Below, one piece after another: positions 35,189-45,522 of a stretch of DNA of 64,000 nucleotides (within the stretch, counting starts at the first letter, position 1; every line of letters starts with the position of its first letter). The stretch is from contig NZ_AP023368.1 in assembly GCF_014218355.1 (NCBI RefSeq), positions 2,732,001 through 2,796,000 on the forward strand. Reading direction: 5' to 3'. This stretch comes from Anaerocolumna chitinilytica. GTDB lineage: Bacteria > Bacillota > Clostridia > Lachnospirales > Lachnospiraceae. The notes below the pieces were generated by a model. It had not been told where the DNA came from and did no database searches. It worked only from the letters and a program-made list of their open reading frames with translations. The position numbers were made by a program, and so were the translations under genes.

Positions 35189-38140
35189 ATGAAAAAGAAA
35201 AAGATAATCATATCCGTAGCAGCTATTGCAGTGATAGCAGTACTTGCGGCTGCCTTTTATATCATACGCAATAAAACAGATTATGCAGAAAAGGTGGATG
35301 ATAAGAAAGCAGAGGCTGCCTACCAACTATTAAATGATTCCTTAAGCAGTAAGTCAGTAAAATATACTGATCTTTACGAGGAGCATAGGGAAACGGGAAC
35401 AGGGGAAGCCAAGAGCTACCCTGAAAATGGAATTAACGAAGAAAATTATCCGGGAAAATACGTTTCTTTAAAATATAATGAATCTGCTGAATATATAATC
35501 AATGCAGAGAAAGAGGGAGTTTATAATATTTATCTCGATTATAAGCCAACGGGAAATTCTCTCTCTGATTTCATTGCTTCCATGGAGATAAATGGTGAAG
35601 TTCAGTTCTCAGAGATGGACAATATTGCATTTCCTCTTTATTGGAAGGATAGTACAAAGAGCTATCCGGAAGACCGTTATGGAGATCAGGTTGCTCCGGA
35701 ACAGATAAGAATAGAGGAATGGAGAAATCTGCCTCTGTATAACTATACTTATGTTTCAGCTTTGCCTTTGGAATTCAAATTAAAAAAGGGAATTAATACA
35801 ATCATTATAAAGAATGCATCTTCTGACGGGCTTGCACTTGGCGAGATGACCATTAAAGCACCTGAGCAGAATATTATGAATTATGAGGATTACAAGAATA
35901 ATTACAGTGGTGACCTGGTAAAAGGATTATATAAAGTTAATTCCAATGATTATCTTTATAAAAATTCATCTCAGGCAATTTACTCCGCTATCAATAATCC
36001 TGCACTATCACCGCAAAACAGTAAACGAAAATTAATCAATACTTTGTCATGGAACATGCCCGGTACGGAAGTAACCTATGAATTTGAGGCACCGGCGGAA
36101 GGCTTTTATCATTTGGCTTTACACTACCAAAATAAAAAAGAAGAAATGGCGGTATTTGATTCAATTCGAATAGATGGAAAGGTACCATTTAAAGAATTGT
36201 TAAACTATGCATTTCCATCCACTTCCGGGAAATGGGCAAATGAAGTATTGTCAGATAAAAATGGAACTCCTTATGAAATATATCTGACGAAAGGGAAGCA
36301 TACGATTACAATTCGTTCTGAGCAGGATCCTATTTCGGTTATAGAACGTTATTCTAAACTTATTTCGGAACATGTTACCCAGTTTGAATTAGAAATCACA
36401 AAGATTACAGGTTCAACAAATGATAAGAACAGAACCTGGAAGATGACAAAATACATACCTCAGATAACTGACTATCTGGATGCTTATGAAACATTAATTC
36501 ATTATATTCAATATCATTTACAGGATTATACAGAGAGAGGGATTAAGTCTGCTATTATGTCTGATTTAAGCAAATCTCTTGCTTTAATCCATAAAATGCA
36601 GAAATATCCTGATGAGATATCTCTGTACAGAGATGATTTGACTGGAAATGATAATTCTGTTTTAAAAGCAATGGGTAACTTTTCATCTATGTTGTCAGAA
36701 CAGGATTTTTCACTGGATATGATATATTTTTATGGAGATAAAAAGCTTCCAAAGCCAAATTCCAATCTTTTAAAAGCATTAGCAAACAATTTGAAGACTG
36801 TTGGGAATACCTTCGTTTCCAGCAAGTATTCTACCAAAAATGAAGAAGACTGTTTAAATATTTGGGTTAATCGTGCTGTTACCCATACCGACCTTATGCA
36901 AAAGATGGCAGATACAGAGTTTACAGCGAAAACAGGAATTAAAGTTAAGGTATCTGTTATGACGGATGTAAATAAACTGACTCTGGCTGCTTCTTCCGGT
37001 AAGACTCCGGATATTGCACTGGGATTAGGGTCTTATGTACCTTTTGACCTCGCAAGCCGTGGGGCACTGTATGATTTGACTAATTTTGATGATTTCTGGA
37101 AGGTTGCAGGAAGGTCTGTACCTGGTGCTTATGTTTCCTATGTATTTAACGAAGGAGTATATGCAGTTCCAGAGACCTTAAATTTCAATACCCTCATATA
37201 CCGCACAGATATTTTTGATAAGCTGAAGCTTACACCTCCGGATACCTGGCAGGAGGTAATAAACATGCTTCCGACTTTACAAAGGTACGGTATGAATTTT
37301 TATCATAATATATCAAGTGGTGTTGGATATAAATGGTTCTATCAGACTTCTCCTTTAATATACCAAAATAATGGAAAGTTCTATACGGAGGATGGTATGC
37401 ATACGGCTATTGACCAACCGGATGCTGTAAAGGGAATTCAGGAACTTGGAGACCTGTTTATTGCTTATTCTCTTGATACCCAGGTGGGCTCCTTCTTTAA
37501 TTCCTTCCGCTATGGTGTACTACCTGTAGGCATTGTTACCTTGGATGATTATCTCCTTATAAAAAATGGAGCCCCGGAACTGGAGGGACAGTGGAAATTA
37601 GCACCGTTACCAGGTACGGTTCAAGAGGATGGTTCCATCAGCAGATGGTTTATATCCAATGGTATGGGTGGGATCATTTTTAAGAATTCGAAGCAAAAAG
37701 AAGATGCCTGGGAATTTTTAAAGTGGTGGACAGATTATAAGACGCAGGTAGATTACACCTATACACTGCAATCAACCTATGGAAAGCAATTCGTATGGTT
37801 ATCCTCTAATTTAGAAGCTTTAAAGGATTCGCCTATTGAACAACAGGATAAGAATGTTATCGTAGATCAGGTTCAATGGTTAAGGGATGTACCTCGTACT
37901 CCCGGACAATACCTGTTAGAGAGGTCCATATCCGATATCTGGAACACTATGGTATTTGATGGCACCTCGGCTCAGGTAGCAGTAGATGAGAAAGTTATCG
38001 CCATCAATCGTGAGATAAGGAGAAAAATGATGGAAATCGGATACTGTGACAGCCAGGGAAATCTTTTAAAACCCTATGTTATCAGAGATGTTGATTGGAT
38101 AACGGAACATATAGAACAGGCAGAAAGGGAAGGTAAGTAA
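35189..38140 (+). CDS. Membrane-anchored fusion: two carbohydrate-binding-like beta-domains plus a family 1 substrate-binding domain
   Basis: A 983-aa protein with an N-terminal signal anchor (about 5-24). Two similar beta-sandwich units follow, about 87-230 ([19 protein letters not shown]) and about 281-412 ([19 protein letters not shown]). Each pairs a strand-rich body with a MEINGEV or IRIDGKV segment, as in CBM6/35-type modules. A helical linker runs to about 550. A C-terminal SBP_bac_1-like domain then spans about 553-960 ([33 protein letters not shown]). ATG 35189 is chosen for its AAGGGAG; the longer frame from 35138 overlaps a hairpin. A binding protein tethered with glycan-binding modules could grip polymer while feeding the permeases; this is inferred. 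Confidence 0.82.
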   Translation: MKKKKIIISVAAIAVIAVLAAAFYIIRNKTDYAEKVDDKKAEAAYQLLNDSLSSKSVKYTDLYEEHRETGTGEAKSYPENGINEENYPGKYVSLKYNESAEYIINAEKEGVYNIYLDYKPTGNSLSDFIASMEINGEVQFSEMDNIAFPLYWKDSTKSYPEDRYGDQVAPEQIRIEEWRNLPLYNYTYVSALPLEFKLKKGINTIIIKNASSDGLALGEMTIKAPEQNIMNYEDYKNNYSGDLVKGLYKVNSNDYLYKNSSQAIYSAINNPALSPQNSKRKLINTLSWNMPGTEVTYEFEAPAEGFYHLALHYQNKKEEMAVFDSIRIDGKVPFKELLNYAFPSTSGKWANEVLSDKNGTPYEIYLTKGKHTITIRSEQDPISVIERYSKLISEHVTQFELEITKITGSTNDKNRTWKMTKYIPQITDYLDAYETLIHYIQYHLQDYTERGIKSAIMSDLSKSLALIHKMQKYPDEISLYRDDLTGNDNSVLKAMGNFSSMLSEQDFSLDMIYFYGDKKLPKPNSNLLKALANNLKTVGNTFVSSKYSTKNEEDCLNIWVNRAVTHTDLMQKMADTEFTAKTGIKVKVSVMTDVNKLTLAASSGKTPDIALGLGSYVPFDLASRGALYDLTNFDDFWKVAGRSVPGAYVSYVFNEGVYAVPETLNFNTLIYRTDIFDKLKLTPPDTWQEVINMLPTLQRYGMNFYHNISSGVGYKWFYQTSPLIYQNNGKFYTEDGMHTAIDQPDAVKGIQELGDLFIAYSLDTQVGSFFNSFRYGVLPVGIVTLDDYLLIKNGAPELEGQWKLAPLPGTVQEDGSISRWFISNGMGGIIFKNSKQKEDAWEFLKWWTDYKTQVDYTYTLQSTYGKQFVWLSSNLEALKDSPIEQQDKNVIVDQVQWLRDVPRTPGQYLLERSISDIWNTMVFDGTSAQVAVDEKVIAINREIRRKMMEIGYCDSQGNLLKPYVIRDVDWITEHIEQAEREGK

Positions 38141-38142
38141 GA

Positions 38143-39081
38143 ATGGCATTCTATAATCGTGTAGCTTCCCCAAAGGGTTCAGGTTTGAAAAAACGGGCAT
38201 CAAGAGATAAACTTTCCACGTTCTTTCTTTTGCTTCCCTATGGATTATTGTTTTTTACTTTCATCGCGGTACCGGTAGGAATGGCAATCGGACTTTCCTT
38301 TACCTATTTTGATTCCATCAATCCACCTAGGTTTGACGGATTACTGAATTATATCACTCTTATTACGCAGGATGAGGTTTTCTTAAAATATGTTTTGCCT
38401 AACACATTAGAGTATGCCATTATCGTTGGCCCTGGCGGATATGTACTTTCGTTTCTCTTAGCGTGGATGCTGGCTCAGATACAACCTATTCCAAGAACTC
38501 TGCTATCCCTGGCACTTTATACGCCTTCCATGGTCGGACAGGTATTTATCGGTGTTATCTGGACTACGATTTTCTCCGGTGACCAGAGAGGTATATTGAA
38601 TCATATTCTGATACAGTTGGGAATGATTAACCAGCCAATTCAGTTTCTCTTATCAGCTGATTATATTATGCAGGTTATGATCTTTGTATCCTTATGGTCC
38701 TCCATGGGAATTGGCTTTTTAGCTATGATATCCGGTATTTTAAATATCAATGAAGAACTTTATGAAGCTGCTTATGTAGATGGGCTTAAGAACCGTTTCC
38801 AGGAGATTATCTATATAACGATTCCCTCCATGAAGCCTCAAATGCTCTTTGGTGCAGTTATGGCTATCGTAAATGCTTTTAATATGGGCTGGATTGGTGT
38901 GAAGTTATCAGGCAGTAATCCTACACCTGGTTATGCCGGACAGTTAATTACGAATCATATTGATGATTACGGTTTTCTCAGGTATGAAATGGGATATGCA
39001 GCGGCGGCATCTGTAGTATTACTATTAATTGTAACGCTGTTCTCAAAGGTTGCTCATAGCCTTTTTGGTGAGAAAGAATAG
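38143..39081 (+). CDS. Sugar ABC transporter permease, MalF/UgpA type (pair 1)
   Basis: An integral membrane protein of 312 aa with six predicted helices. Seen: [20 protein letters not shown] as the first helix and the EAA-type loop [20 protein letters not shown]. It starts 3 nt after the preceding stop with GGAAGG upstream. With the next gene it forms one import channel, fed by the 33453 or 35189 binding proteins. The ATPase that drives it is not encoded in the window. Confidence 0.92.
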   Translation: MAFYNRVASPKGSGLKKRASRDKLSTFFLLLPYGLLFFTFIAVPVGMAIGLSFTYFDSINPPRFDGLLNYITLITQDEVFLKYVLPNTLEYAIIVGPGGYVLSFLLAWMLAQIQPIPRTLLSLALYTPSMVGQVFIGVIWTTIFSGDQRGILNHILIQLGMINQPIQFLLSADYIMQVMIFVSLWSSMGIGFLAMISGILNINEELYEAAYVDGLKNRFQEIIYITIPSMKPQMLFGAVMAIVNAFNMGWIGVKLSGSNPTPGYAGQLITNHIDDYGFLRYEMGYAAAASVVLLLIVTLFSKVAHSLFGEKE

Positions 39082-39094
39082 GAAAGGAGTTAAA

Positions 39095-39964
39095 ATGTCT
39101 AATTTTCAAGGTTCTAAGATTAATCCAAAAAGATTTTCTGTATCGCAGCTTAAGTTTTATGTTATTTTGATTCCTTTGGCAGTGTTTATGCTTCTGCCGG
39201 TTGTTTTTATCATAAATCAGGCTTTTAAGCCTCTGGGAGAATTATTCGCATTCCCACCGAAAATTTTTGTTAGCAATCCGACTATGAATAATTTTAAAGA
39301 CCTCTTTTCCTTAGTAGGTCTGACAGGAGTACCAATGGCCAGGTATCTCCTGAATTCCCTTTTTATAACTACAGTAACGGTAATCTTAAATATAATTGTT
39401 ACAATCAGTGCGGCATATGTCTTTTCGAAAAAGAAATTCAAAATAAAGAATTCTCTTTTTCAGATAAATCAGATGGCATTGATGTTTGTAGAGACAGCGG
39501 TATTGGTACCAAGATATATAGTAATAGAGCATCTTGGACTTATTAATAACTGGCTTGCTCATATTCTTCCGGCTATTGCAATGCCTGTTGGTCTATTTTT
39601 GGTAAAACAATTCGTAGACCAGATTCCAGACGCCTTGATTGAAGCAGCAATAATGGATGGAGCTAAGGATGGCAAGATAATCCAGAAAGTTATTGTACCC
39701 CTAACAAAGCCTGCAATAGCAACCTCTGTTGTTTTAACCTTTCAGACAATTTGGAATGCTACGGAGGCATCGAACAATTATATGAATAGTGAGACCATGC
39801 GAACACTTGCATTTTATTTGAACTCCATTGCAACGAATAATACAGTGGCAGCATCCGGTATGGTAGCGGCAGCCTCAGTCATTCTTTTTGTTCCCAATCT
39901 GATTATTTTTATTTGTATGCAGTCACAGGTTATGAACACTATGACACATTCAGGAATTAAATAA
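39095..39964 (+). CDS. Sugar ABC transporter permease, MalG/UgpE type (pair 1)
   Basis: The partner permease, 289 aa. Seen: the first helix (KFYVILIPLAVFMLLPVVFI), a long loop with FKPLGELFAFPP, and the EAA loop DALIEAAIMDGAKDGKI. The start is ATG 39095, 5 nt after AAAGGAG; the longer frame from 39050 overlaps the previous gene without support. It lies 13 nt behind the MalF-type gene. Confidence 0.92.
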   Translation: MSNFQGSKINPKRFSVSQLKFYVILIPLAVFMLLPVVFIINQAFKPLGELFAFPPKIFVSNPTMNNFKDLFSLVGLTGVPMARYLLNSLFITTVTVILNIIVTISAAYVFSKKKFKIKNSLFQINQMALMFVETAVLVPRYIVIEHLGLINNWLAHILPAIAMPVGLFLVKQFVDQIPDALIEAAIMDGAKDGKIIQKVIVPLTKPAIATSVVLTFQTIWNATEASNNYMNSETMRTLAFYLNSIATNNTVAASGMVAAASVILFVPNLIIFICMQSQVMNTMTHSGIK

Positions 39965-40141
39965 TTGAATGAATGAAAAAGTATGTAAAGCATGAACCCT
40001 TAGGGTAATGTTGAAAAGAGGTAATATAGTTTTTAATTACATATTCAGGAATTTTAAATCTAAGATTTGATACCTGCTGTCTTTCGTTAACATATTGAGG
40101 GATATCAAATGGAAGGTTTGACATTCGCGAAAGGGAATAGA

Positions 40142-42214
40142 ATGAAAAAGGAAAATCGAATTATGAGAATAAGGCGTAACCTTTTGGCTGTCAGGATAGC
40201 AGCAATGGCAATGATTAGCCTTATACTTACAGGCTGCTTGCTGCCTCCGATTACGGTATCGGCTTCCCAGGCAACCAGTTATACTTATACTTTAAATGAA
40301 AAGGGCCATTATGTAAGGACTCAGGATGCATATCTGCCGGATAAGACAATAACTGATTTGGGTCTTATGAAGCCGGAAGATATATATATTGATGGGAACG
40401 ACATGCTCTATATTGCCGATACCCAGAACAAGAGGATTGTAAAGTATAATATTCAGGAAGGAAAGATTTCTGATATCCTGAGTTTTAAGGAGTTTACTAC
40501 CCCAAAAGGTGTTTTTGTAACGGAGAATGGTGACATCTATGTAGCGGATGTCGGAGCTAAAAAAGTATTTCATTTTGATAAAAACTTTAATTTAATTGAA
40601 AGTATCGGAAGGCCGGAGGCACCATCCTTTTCCGATACTCCCTTTGAACCATCTAAGATTGCAGTGGATAAGAGCGGTAATATGTATATAATCGGTGAAG
40701 GTGTATACAACGGAGTTATTCAGCTTAGCATTGCCGGTGAATTTCTTGGTTACTTTACTGTAAATAAAACAAAGCTGACTTTTATGCAAGCAATGCAGAA
40801 TGCTATTTTCACCAGAGCTCAGCTGGAAAATCTGATACCAAGAGTTCCAACTACCTTTTCCAATATCTTTTTGGATAATAAAGGTATTGTTTATACAACG
40901 ACCATAGGTTCCAATAATGATGGCTTAAAGAAGCATAATACTGCCGGAGGCAATATGTTTAAAGACCCGGTATGGAGTTACGATTCTTTAACAGACGTGT
41001 TTGTTGATAACCAGGGAATCATCTATACCAGTAACAGCTATGGTTACATTGATGTTTATTCCTCCAGTGGAGAGTTGATTTTTGAGTTCGGCTCTTTCAT
41101 ATCAGATCTAGATATATCGGGTCTCTATACATCACTGCCTTCCATAGCAGTGGACAGAGAGGGAGATATCTGGACCATTGACGGTGATAAAGGATATGTA
41201 CAATCGTTTAAGCCTACCGATTATGCCAAAATGGTATACAATTCCATAGGTCTATACGAAAAAGGATTATATAAAGAAGCTTTGGATAAATGGAATGAGG
41301 TATTAAAATTAAATGAAATGTCTGTACTGGCCCATAACGGAGTCGGTAAAGCATATTTGCATGCCGGACAATATAAAGATGCTATGGAGCATTTTAAAGT
41401 AGCAGGTAATCGTAAGTACTATTCGGAAGCTTTCTGGGAAGTACGTAATACCTGGATACAGGAAAGACTAAAGTATTTTGTCGGAGTTATCTTTACTCTA
41501 TGGCTGATATCTTTTATTGTGAAGAATATAGATAAAAAGAAAAGAGTACGTGAAATCCGCAGGAATTTCTGGAGTAAAATCAGCAGTAATCATTATTTAA
41601 GAGGTATCCTATATGGATTTAGAGTACCAAGGCATCCCCTGGACAGATATTATGATATTAGAGTAAAACGGGGAGGAAGTGTATTCGGTGCAACTATACT
41701 GTATCTCCTTATGTTTATATCATTTATGGCGTATCAAACGAAGAAAGGTTTTGTTTATCAATTCAAAGCTGTTGAAGATATGGATATTAATGCTATCGTA
41801 ATCGGATTCTTTTTTCTGCTCTTTTTGTTTATTGTGAGCAATTACTTGGTTACTTCTATAAAAGAGGGTGACGGAAGTTTCAAGCAGGTATATATGATAC
41901 CGGCTTATAGTATGATACCGGTGATTACGTCGATGGTTAGTATTACAGCATTATCTTATTTTCTGACTACCAATGAAGCCTTTATATTGACTATTATATT
42001 GTACATAGGCGTTGTCTGGAGCATTATTCTAATATTTATAGGATTTTTGACAGTACATGACTATACCTTCAGAGAAAATGTCATGAGTCTGATTTTAACC
42101 TTTATATTTATGATTATAGCGGCAATTATGCTGTTAATTATCATTATTATGTGGGAACGCTTATGGCAGTTCCTCCTGACATTAGGAAAGGAGATAACAC
42201 AAAATGTTCTGTAA
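40142..42214 (+). CDS. NHL-repeat/TPR lipoprotein with C-terminal Yip1-like membrane domain
   Basis: A 690-aa protein made of three parts. A lipoprotein-type signal (LILTGC, Cys32) is followed by NHL-type beta-propeller repeats at about 60-350 (PEDIYIDGNDMLYIADT, PKGVFVTENGDIYVADV). A pair of TPR-like helices lies at about 372-430 (KEALDKWNEVLKLNEMSVLA). One helix at about 446 and five more follow, resembling a Yip1 domain. The start is taken at ATG 40142 after AAAGGGA; ATG 40109 with GAGGG is an alternative. Its place between permease pairs suggests a membrane-bound accessory for glycan capture or importer assembly. That role is inference; I know of no proven function. Confidence 0.78.
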   Translation: MKKENRIMRIRRNLLAVRIAAMAMISLILTGCLLPPITVSASQATSYTYTLNEKGHYVRTQDAYLPDKTITDLGLMKPEDIYIDGNDMLYIADTQNKRIVKYNIQEGKISDILSFKEFTTPKGVFVTENGDIYVADVGAKKVFHFDKNFNLIESIGRPEAPSFSDTPFEPSKIAVDKSGNMYIIGEGVYNGVIQLSIAGEFLGYFTVNKTKLTFMQAMQNAIFTRAQLENLIPRVPTTFSNIFLDNKGIVYTTTIGSNNDGLKKHNTAGGNMFKDPVWSYDSLTDVFVDNQGIIYTSNSYGYIDVYSSSGELIFEFGSFISDLDISGLYTSLPSIAVDREGDIWTIDGDKGYVQSFKPTDYAKMVYNSIGLYEKGLYKEALDKWNEVLKLNEMSVLAHNGVGKAYLHAGQYKDAMEHFKVAGNRKYYSEAFWEVRNTWIQERLKYFVGVIFTLWLISFIVKNIDKKKRVREIRRNFWSKISSNHYLRGILYGFRVPRHPLDRYYDIRVKRGGSVFGATILYLLMFISFMAYQTKKGFVYQFKAVEDMDINAIVIGFFFLLFLFIVSNYLVTSIKEGDGSFKQVYMIPAYSMIPVITSMVSITALSYFLTTNEAFILTIILYIGVVWSIILIFIGFLTVHDYTFRENVMSLILTFIFMIIAAIMLLIIIIMWERLWQFLLTLGKEITQNVL

Positions 42215-44609
42215 CCTACGGAAAAAGAAAGCAGTAATCCTGATTGCAGTACTTATACTGCTGTTTGTTTCCTACAGTCAGGCAAATGGTGCATACCTTA
42301 CAACGAACAGGGATACAAAACCGGCACCGGATAAGGTAACATATGATATTGTAAGTATGAATGAGTATCAACTTCTCTATGAGACAAACACGGTGGCTTA
42401 TTATTACAGAGAAGACAGAGATATATTAGCTATACAGGACAAGAGGACCGGCTATACCTGGAAAACAGGTCTTGATATTCCTTTTAATGCCGTGATAGAC
42501 CAGCAGATTAGGGATGCTGCAACTCCGGAGGAGGCTAAAAAGCTGGCAGTTCCGGAAGAAGCAAAAATGAATACTACCTATATTGGCATTGCTAATTCCT
42601 TGATAACAGTGGAATATTACGAAGCTGAATCTCTAAAGAATATCTCCTCCGCCTCCAAGGATGGGGTAGATTCCACTCTTATGACCTTAAATGATAACCC
42701 AGCAACCAGAAGGCTGGATATTAATTTTAAGACCATTGAGCTTGAAATGAAGGTATACATTACCTTTGGAGAAGATTCCATTACCTATAAGATCCCTTAT
42801 GAAGAAATAACCGGTAAGGGAAAGAGTACACTGGTATCCGTAGATATTTCACCTTTCCTGGGAGCCAACGGCGGTAAGAATAAAATTTATAACAAGGATT
42901 CCGGTATGTATGATATTGAAGTGGAGAAATACAAAATTCCCGGTTATGTCATGGTACCTGACGGCAGCGGAAGCTTGATTCGTTTCCAGGATAATTCCGT
43001 ATCCTTTTCCAATTACGCAGGAGATGTCTATGGCATGGATTATTCCCAGGCTCCTTATTATCAATCCAAACTTACGGATGCTATTCCTTTAAAACAGCCG
43101 GTAATGCCGGTGTTTGGTATCGCTCATGGCAACGGCCAGGCCGCCTTTGTAGCCTATGCAGATAAAGGTGGGGAATATATGGAGGTTGCAGTTCGACCGG
43201 AAGAGAATATGACCTATTATAACTGGGCTTATCCAAGATTCGTTTATAATGTGAATTATTTTCAGGTATATAACAAGAAGGGTGACGGCTATTTCACTTT
43301 GATGAAGGAACCTAATAAGATTGACATTGAGATGACCTATTCTTTTCTGGCAGGTGATGGAAAAGACGGTACACCAGCAGCTGATTATACCGGTATGGCT
43401 AAAGTATACAGAGACCATCTTATAAAAACAGGTGTCCTGAAAGAAAAAGAAACCGCTGGAGATATTCCTATTCGTCTTGATTTTATGATGGCAGATTCCA
43501 AGAAAAGTATTGTAGGTACGGAACAGGTAGTTACAACCACCGCGAACGATGTAAAAGAGATGCTAAACACTTTATTGTCAGATGGTATCAAGAATATAAA
43601 CAGCGGTCTTTATGGATGGCAAAAGAATGGGGAAACTCTGGCGAAACCATATAAGGACAAATATTCAAAGAGCATCGGAAGCAGGAAGGAGTTTCAGAAG
43701 CTTATTCAGGAATTTAAAGATAAGAATATTGATATCTCTCAGGCAGTTGATTATACAACCATTAATAAACTGATGCTGAATTACAATGGAACAGCGGCAA
43801 GACATGTAAATTCCTGGTATCTGGAATTTGATAAAGGAGCATTATATGAAAATAATGTCCCTGTTGATAATTTTGGCTTTGCAACACCTGAAAAAAGCGC
43901 TCAGTGGTTCACTACTCAGTTTAAGCGCTTTTCTAAGTATTCAGAGTCTATGACAGTGGGAGGAATTTCAAATACATTATTATCCGGTTACTCCAGCAAC
44001 GGACTTGAAACTTCTGTTACGGATACGATTGCACTCTACGAGAAAACCTTTGAGAAGACCGAGGGTAAAGTAAAGTTTAATATGGAAGCTCCTAATATGT
44101 ATCTTTGGAAATATACTGACAGATATCTTCAAAGTCCTGTCGGCACTTCCCAATATGTATTTGAGACCGACGCTGTACCTTTTCTGCAGTTAGTTTTAAA
44201 CGGTACCATGGAAATGTATGCACCTTATTCAAACTTCTCCTTCTATACCCAGTCGGATATTTTAAGGATGATAGATTATAATCTGTACCCATCTTTCATT
44301 GTAACAAAAGAACCTTCTTATAATCTGGCTTCAACTGCTTCATCCGATTTATATTCTACGGAGTTTGCACAATACAGAGGTCTGATTAAATCTGTTTATG
44401 ATAAGGTGAATGTGATATTAAGCCAGGTAAATGGATTTGAATGGGTAAATAGAAGTGTGATACAGGATGGGGTGATTCTAAACAGCTATCAAAAGAATGG
44501 AGCAGTAAAAAATATTGTGATTAATTATACAGAGGATACCGTTAATGTAAAAGCTGTAAGTATACCTCCGCTAAGCGCAGTAATTATTCCAGAGGGAGGC
44601 GAAAAGTAA
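42204..44609 (+). CDS. DUF5696-type secreted or anchored protein
   Basis: An 801-aa protein with an N-terminal signal or anchor (about 9-28). It matches the DUF5696 type: an N-terminal beta-rich part (AYYYREDRDILAIQDKRTGY, VMVPDGSGSLIRF) and a C-terminal part from about 410 that reads as a TIM-barrel-like alpha/beta series (IPIRLDFMMADSKK, INSGLYGWQKNG, IDISQAVDYTTI). A glycan-active or glycan-binding role is plausible because such genes sit beside sugar permeases, but no catalytic pair could be assigned. It overlaps the preceding gene by 11 nt and the next by 1 nt, so it is tightly coupled to both. Confidence 0.82.
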   Translation: MFCNLRKKKAVILIAVLILLFVSYSQANGAYLTTNRDTKPAPDKVTYDIVSMNEYQLLYETNTVAYYYREDRDILAIQDKRTGYTWKTGLDIPFNAVIDQQIRDAATPEEAKKLAVPEEAKMNTTYIGIANSLITVEYYEAESLKNISSASKDGVDSTLMTLNDNPATRRLDINFKTIELEMKVYITFGEDSITYKIPYEEITGKGKSTLVSVDISPFLGANGGKNKIYNKDSGMYDIEVEKYKIPGYVMVPDGSGSLIRFQDNSVSFSNYAGDVYGMDYSQAPYYQSKLTDAIPLKQPVMPVFGIAHGNGQAAFVAYADKGGEYMEVAVRPEENMTYYNWAYPRFVYNVNYFQVYNKKGDGYFTLMKEPNKIDIEMTYSFLAGDGKDGTPAADYTGMAKVYRDHLIKTGVLKEKETAGDIPIRLDFMMADSKKSIVGTEQVVTTTANDVKEMLNTLLSDGIKNINSGLYGWQKNGETLAKPYKDKYSKSIGSRKEFQKLIQEFKDKNIDISQAVDYTTINKLMLNYNGTAARHVNSWYLEFDKGALYENNVPVDNFGFATPEKSAQWFTTQFKRFSKYSESMTVGGISNTLLSGYSSNGLETSVTDTIALYEKTFEKTEGKVKFNMEAPNMYLWKYTDRYLQSPVGTSQYVFETDAVPFLQLVLNGTMEMYAPYSNFSFYTQSDILRMIDYNLYPSFIVTKEPSYNLASTASSDLYSTEFAQYRGLIKSVYDKVNVILSQVNGFEWVNRSVIQDGVILNSYQKNGAVKNIVINYTEDTVNVKAVSIPPLSAVIIPEGGEK

Positions 44610-45520
44610 TGGGCACGAAGCAACTTGAAAAAACACTGAAACCCAAGAAGATGAAATCCTTTAAACAACGACAGAATAAAAGAGGATATCTCTTCATGCT
44701 TCCATGGATTATAGGTTTTATCGTATTTACTGCTATCCCTTTTATTTTTACAATTGTATTGAGTTTTACAGAGGTAAAGCAGACAGTAGTTGGTTTTGAG
44801 ATAAAATTTATCGGGCTGGATAATTATGTAATGACCTTCTTCGAAAATGTTGATTTTACTCCTGCTATGTTAGCATTTTTGCGGATGGTTATTCCCTACA
44901 CATTTGTTATTGTTATCGTAGCATTCATATTGGCATATCTGTTAAACCATATTACCTTTTTAAAGGGAGCGTTGCGTACAATCTATTTCCTTCCGGTTAT
45001 TATTTTATCAGGACCGGTTATGTACCAGCTTGTTGATTCTACCACGAAAGCAAACCAATTAGCCCAGATAGGAGAGTATAACAACATTTTTATTCTCCAG
45101 ATGATCAGTGCCTATTCCAGATCTGCAGCAGAAGTGCTCATCGGAATTTTCAGAGAGTTATCTATTATTCTGTGGTTTACGGGAATACCCATTATTCTGT
45201 TTATTAACGGATTACAAAAGATCAATCCAAATCTATATGAGGCTGCTCAGATAGATTCGGCCAATGCCTGGCAGACCCTGTGGAAGATTACTATCCCAAT
45301 TATCAAACCTATTGCGTTGGTAGTAACAATCTTTACCATAGCACAGCTTGGTACTTTTTCAACGAATCCGGTATATACACTGATAAAAACTGCGATGGAA
45401 AATACCAGCGGCGGACTTGGCATCGCTGCAACCTATGCTTGGATTTACAGCTTTACGGTATTGCTTATCATTGGCCTTGCATTTTTAATGTTCCGTGATA
45501 AGAAGGAAAGGAGGCACTGA
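44609..45520 (+). CDS. Sugar ABC transporter permease, MalF/UgpA type (pair 2)
   Basis: A second MalF-type permease in the locus, 303 aa. Seen: the first helix with YLFMLPWIIGFIVFTAIPF, and the EAA loop NPNLYEAAQIDSANAWQ. It has a MalF-like extended loop between helices 3 and 4. Its start overlaps the stop of the DUF5696 gene (TAATG), so translation is coupled. It differs from the first permease gene, pointing to a second importer rather than a duplicate. Confidence 0.92.
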   Translation: MGTKQLEKTLKPKKMKSFKQRQNKRGYLFMLPWIIGFIVFTAIPFIFTIVLSFTEVKQTVVGFEIKFIGLDNYVMTFFENVDFTPAMLAFLRMVIPYTFVIVIVAFILAYLLNHITFLKGALRTIYFLPVIILSGPVMYQLVDSTTKANQLAQIGEYNNIFILQMISAYSRSAAEVLIGIFRELSIILWFTGIPIILFINGLQKINPNLYEAAQIDSANAWQTLWKITIPIIKPIALVVTIFTIAQLGTFSTNPVYTLIKTAMENTSGGLGIAATYAWIYSFTVLLIIGLAFLMFRDKKERRH

Positions 45521-45522
45521 GA

